A stretch of 64,000 bases of DNA from positions 21,409,089 through 21,473,088 of the forward strand of contig OZ020488.1 of assembly GCA_963971405.1 (NCBI GenBank), written 5' to 3'. Below, in pieces: positions 56,870 to 64,000 of the stretch (position 1 is its first letter; every line of letters starts with the position of its first letter). This DNA comes from Psococerastis gibbosa (Eukaryota; Arthropoda; Insecta; Psocodea; Psocidae). Under the pieces are notes generated by a model. The model saw only the letters and a program-made list of their open reading frames with translations. It was not told the DNA's origin and searched no databases. Position numbers and translations under genes: made by a program.

Positions 56870-58735
56870 CAGATGCCGTTATATTGGCAAAAGAATGTCA
56901 AAGGAGCGGGCATAAAGAGAAGAGACAAATGTATTCCAATAGCGACGAGGAGGGTAACTGACCCGCAAGGAGCAAATCTGAATGCGACTTGAAATAGACC
57001 ACACCGGGTAAACAAATAGTAGCATGTCCCGATTATGCAGAGAAGAATCGCCGTCTTGCGGGAGGTCCCATCTCATGTCACCGTGTCCCTATCTAATTAT
57101 TTTACAATTGTTTATGCATACAAACATTTATTTATTGGTTCGGGAGCCACTTTATTGTTGCCGTTTTAGGTTGTCTTATGGTTATACAATCAATTTTCAT
57201 GTTTGTCACAGTTAGTGCATTTAATTATCATGTCAGTGCTAACCGTGCCTGCCGGTTGGATTATTTTTTCTAACTTGAAGTTCAGTACCAGGTGGCAGGA
57301 TATTCCTCATGAGATTTGCCCAAAATAATTTCTTTTAATACCGGTAGTATTTGTAGTTTTTAAAAGATTAAATGAACTTCTATGTAAAATATATAAAAAA
57401 ATCTTCTGGGGTAGCCACTAGTAAGCATAGTAGTTGATCTACCATTTACAATTCATAACGCGTTCACTCACCCGAAGAATAGAATTTTTTATTGCTAACG
57501 TAATTTGTAGGCTATTACTATTACCATCGTATATAAGATTTTAGTCGACTTTGTTGCTGACTTCCTATACTATAGTTGAGGGTATGTGAGGACCTACAAA
57601 ATGTAAGATCCCCAACTCTACTAGTGTGGTGAAGGGGTAACGTAAATGAAATATGTATTTGTTTATTTATTTAGGGGATAGATCTGTTGATTTTACACAT
57701 TGAATAGATTTGTCACACTTGTTGCCATACATTTTTGATCTCTGTCTGTACTATACTATAAAGCAACGCTGAGTTGAACCATACGACACAGCAGGAAAAT
57801 CACGGTAAGTTGACTGAGGCATACTATGCAAGTGTTACGCGATCATCAGTCATCTTACAAATAATAAATACGAAACCTCGCATCTCAAATATCATTTGTA
57901 TGATGACTATTGTACAGGTAACACTCGCACAGTATCCCTCCGTCAACTTTTTCTGCTGTGGCATATGGACTGGCCTATCTACTGTATATGTATTTTATGT
58001 TACAGGGCAAAAGGTTTTAGGATAATAAATTAACAATTAAGCAGCCGTTTCTGTCGCTCAATCTCAAATTATTTACAGTTCCAAAAAGACCATAAATCGT
58101 CTCCCACCGGAAACACACTTTTTTCAGCACCAAAATGAGGAGATGCAAGTAATTCCGTGTGTCGGTGTAGTCGCCCCAGCATGAAAACATCGAGGAAAAA
58201 ATTACGGCGATGCATCAAACCTTGTTGGAGACAATATTTCTGTCGGCAAGCCTCATTACCTGACGATTTTTTACCGCGGGGGTGCTGGCCTCCCTGTGGA
58301 ATGCAGGGGCCCTGCTTCTGTTATTTCAGGGGACTCCCTATTCCCATCTGCATTCTAAAGATGTGTCTATATTCTCTGTTAATGACACTGGTAATAAATA
58401 ATATCTAAATACTTACAATACATTTAACAGGCCGCGTTTTGTTTGACATATATAAATGGGACTAGATTAATGGTAAAGAGTGCAAGACGTTTTATTTTAC
58501 TTGTCAAATACCTTTGAGACGCTTTTTTGAGCGCTATTATCCACTATTCTCCACCGACGTGTAATTTCCAAGTTGTATTATAGTATTTATACACAAACTG
58601 AGATCACTGCCTGTGCCCATTCTTGAACCTCTTACCAAACCCTTGCTCTACATGTCGCCTGACGGAATTTGATAGTACATAGGCATACCATACGTTTTGA
58701 CTGCAGAGGAGTTAACAGGTAACAGGTAAAGATCA
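56870..58735. other. No gene recognised
   Basis: Several short frames without motifs (57774-58025, 58157-58408). Confidence 0.35.
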
Positions 58736-58736
58736 G

Positions 58737-58740
<4 letters not shown>

Positions 58741-58777
<37 letters not shown>

Positions 58778-58935
58778 TTAATCGCATATAAACAATTTAA
58801 TGAATGTATCCGATGGACCTTTTCAGTTGCCTCTGTATGTTATTACCCGAGATGAGTACGACACGTCTCCGATTGCATGGCGTGTAAGGACTCACACAAG
58901 TGCAAGCACGTTACCACCTGGCCATCGAAGTCGAT
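58741..58935 (-). repeat. tRNA-derived SINE, family B, with long poly-A tail
   Basis: Minus-strand copy; its tail is the 32-base T run at 58741-58772, pointing to a relatively young insertion. The head ACTTCGATGGCCAGGTGGTA is at the high-coordinate end. Confidence 0.8.
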
Positions 58936-58939
58936 GTAG

Positions 58940-59860
58940 TGACATTATCGTCTATATATTCAACTTCCAAGTATAAGTGATTAAGACACATGTTCCACAC
59001 ACCTCTCTCTCCGAAGAATTTTTCTTGATAAAATAGCGTGAAACAGAGGGAACTGTTTAGCAGATAAAGATATAACACCAAACATGGGGCCCTCCCCTGG
59101 GAAAGGTTTGGCCAAGATCGGCGCGAAGCAGGGCGGGTGTTCTTATAACAGCGAATAGGGGGCTCCGGAAGTTATGTAATGAAAATATGTGTACAAAATT
59201 GTGGGGGCTTACGTATTTTGACAGGAAAATATTTTTTTGAGAAGGGGGTGTTAAAATCGGCAGACCCCCCCCCCTCCCTCCTGTCTCCTACCGGCTACCA
59301 CCCTCTTCCCCTAAGCTTGTCTCAACCGAAAAATGAAAGGCTGTTTTATCATGAGCTTGTGTTATGAATGAAATAAATAAAAGCTGAAAGGTAGGTAATA
59401 TGATGTAGTGGTCAGATTGATCTGATTTCATCGGGCACAAGCTTATACACTTGTAAACAGGCCAGCGCCAAGTGTAGAAATATTTCTCATGGCAACCACA
59501 ATATTTCAGGTACTACACAAGACCCCTGCGGTGGCAAGGACAGCTTCCTGCCACCTCGCAGGAGGGCGCCCGTATTTTGACAACCTTCTCATTCACAGAC
59601 TAAGTTATTCCAGACACTTAGTGCTTGGAGGTGTGCCTGAATCACTCATTCATAAATGAAAACAACCACCTAACTACATGGTCAGGTTTCATTTATGTTT
59701 TTTTTCAATTTACGATATCACCAAACATGACTTGAAATGGAGGAGATCTCATGAAACGAGGCAAATTATTTAGGCACATGTGACGGACGTTTTCAACGTA
59801 CTGTGTTCAATGGTGTTGAGTTTGTTGTTAGTACAGTTACCTAGTTTTTGTATATTGTCT
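58940..59860. other. No gene recognised
   Basis: Mixed composition, with GGGCCCTCCCCTGGG near 59091 and a GC-richer stretch at 59500-59580. No repeat of the window; no ORF with support. Confidence 0.35.
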
Positions 59861-59867
59861 TTTTTTG

Positions 59868-60410
59868 CTTTCCAATTGTTTGATTTATTTTTATATTGTA
59901 CGTTAGTAGCCTATAAGAAAAGCTTTGTTTCGAGATTTCAACAGATTTACGTTTTTTGATTTCCCAGGTACTGAAAAATAGTATATGGTTTCTACGAAAT
60001 GTCTGTCTGTTCGTCGATTTATGGAAAAACTACTCGATGGATTTTGATGAAATTTGGCATCATATTTTGAAACCATTTTTTCTATATTGGGCAAAGGCAA
60101 AAAAAAAAATCTCAAAAACGGCTGCAACTATTTTCCTTTTGAAATCACATCAAATGTATTTGCTATAAATGTGAACAAAGCGCACTAGGTCGCTTTCACC
60201 GTGATAATTTGCTTCAGGGTGCAAAAAAATAAAAAACTTAATGTCCATGAAAAAGGACTAAAATACAATATTTCTTTTCTTTCTATCGATGTTTTCTAAC
60301 TAAATAGTAGTATATATGTTTTAGGTGTTAAATACATTAACAAACAGGTTGCTTTCCCAAGCAATGTTTTGGTTTTGAATAAACAATTATGTTTGAAAAA
60401 ATTATTAATA
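59868..60410 (+). mobile_element. Element D, old diverged copy
   Basis: TTTGCTTTCCAATTG, GAGATTTCAACAGATTTACG, AAACTACTCGATGGATTTTG and GTTGCTTTCCCAAG follow the family order with many changes. The right end is lost. Confidence 0.65.
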
Positions 60411-60558
60411 TGAAGAACCAGTAGAATCTCGGCTGATGGGCCGTGGTCGATATGAAAATGAACTTCCAACCGTTTCGTCAACATCTGCGGTCGACATCTT
60501 CAGTGGCGCTGCGTAAACTGCATGCGTACCTCGGCGGCTCCGTAGCGACGGATAATAG
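60411..60558 (-). repeat. Repeat J copy
   Basis: Minus strand: CACTGAAGATGTCGACCGC then GTTGACGAAACGGTTGG and ATATCGACCACGGCCCATC; same family as 23.7, 26.5 and 48.5 kb. Confidence 0.6.
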
Positions 60559-60589
60559 TCAAGAACTGCGAGAAAGTTGATAGCTGCAA

Positions 60590-60960
60590 GAAAAGAGCGT
60601 CCATATCACAATCAAGAAGAGCTATAAATAAATGTCTGAAAGTCAATTGTGTGGTTGATGATTTAATTTTTATGATACTGCCGCATGCTCATTACACAAG
60701 TCTACAATGAAATCTATGCTTTTGAAAATGGATTTTGCTGAATGGATGCCGACACAAGAACGGTAGCTGTATAGTAATTATTAGCCCTGCTATAGTCCCC
60801 CGCTGGATTAATTACATTTCTTACAAGACTCAATTTTCTATCACAATGTCGCCTTGAAATGCTAAACTATAAGTAGTGCCGGTTTTAATAGCTTCCTAGA
60901 TTGCTCTGGTCTTATTATTTCTTTGGCATGCAAATATAACCTGTAAAGTTGCTTGCTTTT
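60590..60960. promoter_or_regulatory. Possible conserved regulatory block
   Basis: Repeat-free, with a consensus MEF2 site CTATAAATAA (60622-60631), a combined GGATTAATTA Otx/homeodomain site (60805-60814) and an octamer ATGCAAAT (60928-60935). Non-coding; function inferred only. Confidence 0.3.
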
Positions 60961-60964
60961 CTAG

Positions 60965-61425
60965 TTGTTAAATGTTGGTTTGTCTTAAGGAGCAATTATA
61001 TTTCGGTACTAGCAATTAGATTAAATGTTTTCAAAGAGGGTTTTTGAAGATATTCTATTTAAATAACAATGCCAGTGTTTCCGCAAATTATCGTACTGAA
61101 TTTTCCAATAGTTACATAGCCCACCGCACAAAGTGAAAACTAAAATATATACCATAATTATCGTATAATTATTGTATTGTATAATCGAGAAGGAACCCGT
61201 ATAGGATTGTTGAAACTTGCAGGGGGTGTGAGTGTGACTTTTTCTCGTGTTTTCATTCGCGTATTATACGATATTGTAATAATAAATTTGTTCTGGCTCA
61301 TTGACAGTACGTTGCATACGCAACCAGTTAAAATTTTTCATCAATCTGCAGTTGGCTGAAACAGGAACCTAGGCTTGATAACTGGTAACACTAGAAAATC
61401 TGCGTCTGCATTATTATCATTGTTT
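60965..61425. other. No gene recognised
   Basis: AT-rich; nothing identified. Confidence 0.4.
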
Positions 61426-61427
61426 AA

Positions 61428-61740
61428 GCCAACGGCCACACCCAAGTCGAATCCACCAGAAGAGAGCCTATTCCAAACTGGTAGTGTGCACAGCGTTGGG
61501 AGGAGAACATGGTGGGACATGATCTAACGCGCTGAGACTACCAGCCAGTCCTGGTCACCTTCGAATTAATCGTGTGACTTCATAATGTTTCCCAAGTGGC
61601 TCGGAATCCATTATGTCAGAATCAGAAGTTCCACCCTGTCAGTCGACTCCCCTTCTCCCTGAGATGAAAGAGGCTGCCATTAGGGTGCCTCAAGTTAACA
61701 AACAGACTGACTCCGCCCGCCAAGCTGACAGGGTTGCTTA
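61428..61740 (+). repeat. 5S rRNA-like SINE (family C), longest copy
   Basis: GCCAACGGCCACACCCAAGTC at the start and CAGCGTTGGG 61 bp later match 5S rRNA in both content and spacing. The body ends with GCTGACAGGGTTGCTT, as at 10.1 kb. Confidence 0.65.
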
Positions 61741-61744
61741 AAGC

Positions 61745-63540
61745 AGAAATGCTGAAAGCAGGCGTTCGGAAAACAAAACAAAACCACTGTTTAAACCAAT
61801 GGGCAATAATGCGTGGGAGCAAAGTATTGAAAACACACGATGAAAATGAAATTGGAGGTACGGTAGCTGTATGGAAATGGGTCCCAAGTGGCAAATCCTA
61901 CATGTTCGAAATCCGAACGTAATCTCTTCCAACATCCCCGTACCCGACCCCATTGTTGGGGCACTTACACTGAGACTTAAAGACACTGTAAAGAGAAGGT
62001 TTGAGGTTTATAACGGTTTTAATCCTGTCATATCATGTTGTACGCTCTCAACCCCCCAAAGGGGTTGCTCTAGCTAAGAGAAACTTGGAAGCCAAGTTTC
62101 CTCCCGAAGTTATTTTAACATTATTAGGTAGTTTGACTCTGAGTTGGTCGGAATATACGAAAGCTCAACATAGGTGGAAGCGTTAAAGGGTTTTCGAGGG
62201 CATGGAAAAGTTGAGGGATAGCAGGTTGGGTAAGTTAACTTAAGGCGAAAGGTGTCGGAACGAGAGAAAGGTCGTAATTAGCCACAGACGTAAGTGCGAT
62301 CGTGTTCTACAAAACGCTCTATTGAGCTTTCAAAGCTCTCCTTGTATGCGAGACCTCTTAGCTTTATGTGAAATCTCAACTGCTTCAGATACAACTATCT
62401 CCCTAATTTGTATTTCGCGGGGTCGTGAATGTGCTCTCCGGCTCCGTTACCTTCTCTAGTAATAGGATATGTTATCTTAGGGGGGGGGGGGGTTGGTATT
62501 ATAACTGTTTTGCCGCTCAAAGGGTTATTACTTGAACATGCATTTTAATGCTAAGCTTCTAATATAAATTTCTATTAAACTTACTTCCTCCAATTTGCAG
62601 TTAACTCAGTATGGTAGACCTAATTAAGCATTGTATTGCCTTTATGATGAGGAGTAATAAAAACATTTAGCATCTGGTAGTAAATATATTTTGGTACTTA
62701 TATGGGCGTTTTAGTTGTATCTGCAGGCCAAGCACCAATAGTAAGAAATAACTGGGAAAATATTTAAGTAATTAAAATACGGTATTAAAACTAACCCTCT
62801 CCATAGCAGACGATATTGTAATGTTAAATCATGTTCAAAGAACTTGTATAATACACTAGAAGAACCATTGGCGCTCGTGTCGCATGGTCATTTGATTTCC
62901 GCCATTTTTGGGCTCACGGCAGGGGGTATTCTGTATTTTATAAAAAAAACTAAGAGAAAATGCCTTTTTGTTGCCCTGTTATTATTGCCTGTAATTTAAT
63001 TTTGCATTTGCTACATTTGAAATTTTATAGGGTACAGTACAGTTGCTGTTTTGGATGATTGAACTTATTTGATGCTATTGTTTATTTTTAATCCACATAA
63101 TGTTCAGCTATTTTTGGAAAGCATATTTATCATAATACTGAAGTTAGACAGCCTTTTTAGCAGCAGTTTTAAAAATCTTGGGTTAGGAAGCATAAGATAA
63201 CTATTGAGTTTCATTAGGCGCGAAAATGTGAGACCAAAATATGGCGGATCTTCTATTGGTCCCCTGCTTCCGCAAGCGAATCATATGGAGGTGTAGGGGC
63301 TCGGTTATGTTGGCCCAACAGCGCCCAGAAACAAAATATTCCGCCATATGCAACAGCAAATCAGCAATTAATCTCTGTTGACGAACACTTTTTGTGATTT
63401 TAATTATTATTATTATCTCTTGTTTATTATAATTTACAGTCATTTTTGTTTATTTAGAATAAAATTTTCACTTATTGCCAGATAAATTACTCTTTTACGT
63501 TGGATCAAGGCCTACTGGTATCTACAAAATGAAGCCGCAA
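61745..63540. other. No gene recognised
   Basis: Short frames without motifs; poly-G at 62480-62491. Similar CGCCAT-containing short stretches occur near 62900 and 63230-63350. Confidence 0.35.
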
Positions 63541-63542
63541 GG

Positions 63543-63576
63543 TGTGTTTTAGAAGTTTATAAACTTCTAAAACACA
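63543..63576. repeat. Perfect 34-bp palindrome
   Basis: TGTGTTTTAGAAGTTTA followed directly by its exact complement, ending two bases before the next MITE's TA. Confidence 0.95.
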
Positions 63577-63579
63577 ATA

Positions 63580-63759
63580 CAGTAGAATCCGTTTATTATG
63601 ACATGGAAGGGAATTGACAAACACGTCATAATAAGCAGATGTCATATAAAGCGTGTATTCCTATATAAAGCCTTAAAGAAAACCAAACTTCCTTGTGTAA
63701 TTACGACATAATAGGCGGTTGGTCAATATAGGCGGAGTCATAATAAACGGATTCTACTG
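63580..63759. mobile_element. Pogo/Tigger-like MITE, 180 bp
   Basis: Inverted ends CAGTAGAATCCGTTTATTAT and TAATAAACGGATTCTACTG, flanked by TA on both sides (63578-63579, 63760-63761). Internal CATAATA/GACATAATAGGCGG words repeat. Non-coding. Confidence 0.88.
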
Positions 63760-64000
63760 TATATATATAAATATAAATATTCACATATGTATCTAAGTTA
63801 ACAATTTCTAAATCAGCTTATACACTGCCCTTCAAGGAATCTTGTAAGAAAATTCCTCCATCACCTTTAACATCGTCCAGTGTTGCGTTTTTAGGACTCT
63901 TTGCTGGACCGTGGATAAGTAAAGTATGGAGTCAATTTCTTGGTTGATATTCTGGTTGAAACTGATGCATAAAATCAGGCAGACATGATTTTTTATTAGA

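Overview
The window looks like nuclear DNA of an invertebrate animal; I cannot fix the phylum. It is AT-rich and has spliced exons with GT-AG borders, tRNA-derived and probably 5S rRNA-derived SINEs, non-LTR retrotransposon remnants, a decayed mariner, many hAT elements with 8-bp target-site duplications (TSDs), and several families of palindromic MITEs. Nothing bacterial (operons, ribosome binding sites, CRISPR arrays) is present, and long open frames are mostly absent.

The one gene I can build from end to end is on the minus strand, 41858 down to 38166. It has four coding exons separated by three phase-0 introns and encodes a 191-residue secreted protein: a signal peptide, six cysteines outside it, one N-glycosylation site, and a layout like GM2-activator/MD-2-related (ML) lipid-binding proteins. 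A polyadenylation signal follows the stop codon by about 22 bases. Its second intron (about 2 kb) is filled with repeats. Weaker coding candidates lie at 1-114, 5252-5904, 16591-16684, 20101-20337, 32313-32586, 33719-34010, 36589-36672, 48896-49180 and 50685-50871.

Layout. 1-5 kb: a LINE tail, a hAT, and an older repeat (called K here) split by an ~870-bp element (D). 5-10 kb: a CpG-rich patch, an exact hAT MITE, a second D, two adjacent palindromic MITEs and two 5S-like SINEs. 10-17 kb: small hATs, SINEs, a LINE 3' end, and two copies of a nested MITE facing each other. 17-29 kb: a tandem duplication, five hATs (one nested in another), and palindromes. 29-38 kb: a deleted mariner, coding debris, a hAT and a SINE. 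38-42 kb: the secreted-protein gene. 42-48 kb: hATs, SINEs, a possible conserved regulatory block, a D, and a MITE split by a hAT. 48-64 kb: inverted repeats, LINE and SINE copies, a 336-bp tandem duplication, two more regulatory-looking blocks and a pogo-like MITE.

Most of the structure is transposons landing in transposons. The most novel signal is a set of TA-flanked palindromic MITEs (7.9, 8.2, 15.3, 15.8, 23.0, 40.6, 47.3 and 55.4 kb) whose ends share the pattern GGCGG-N(3-4)-TTCCAC or a variant, and most of which carry a related core near GTAGCAGACATT at the point of symmetry. Two of these families are nested one inside the other at the centre. No encoded transposase for them is visible.
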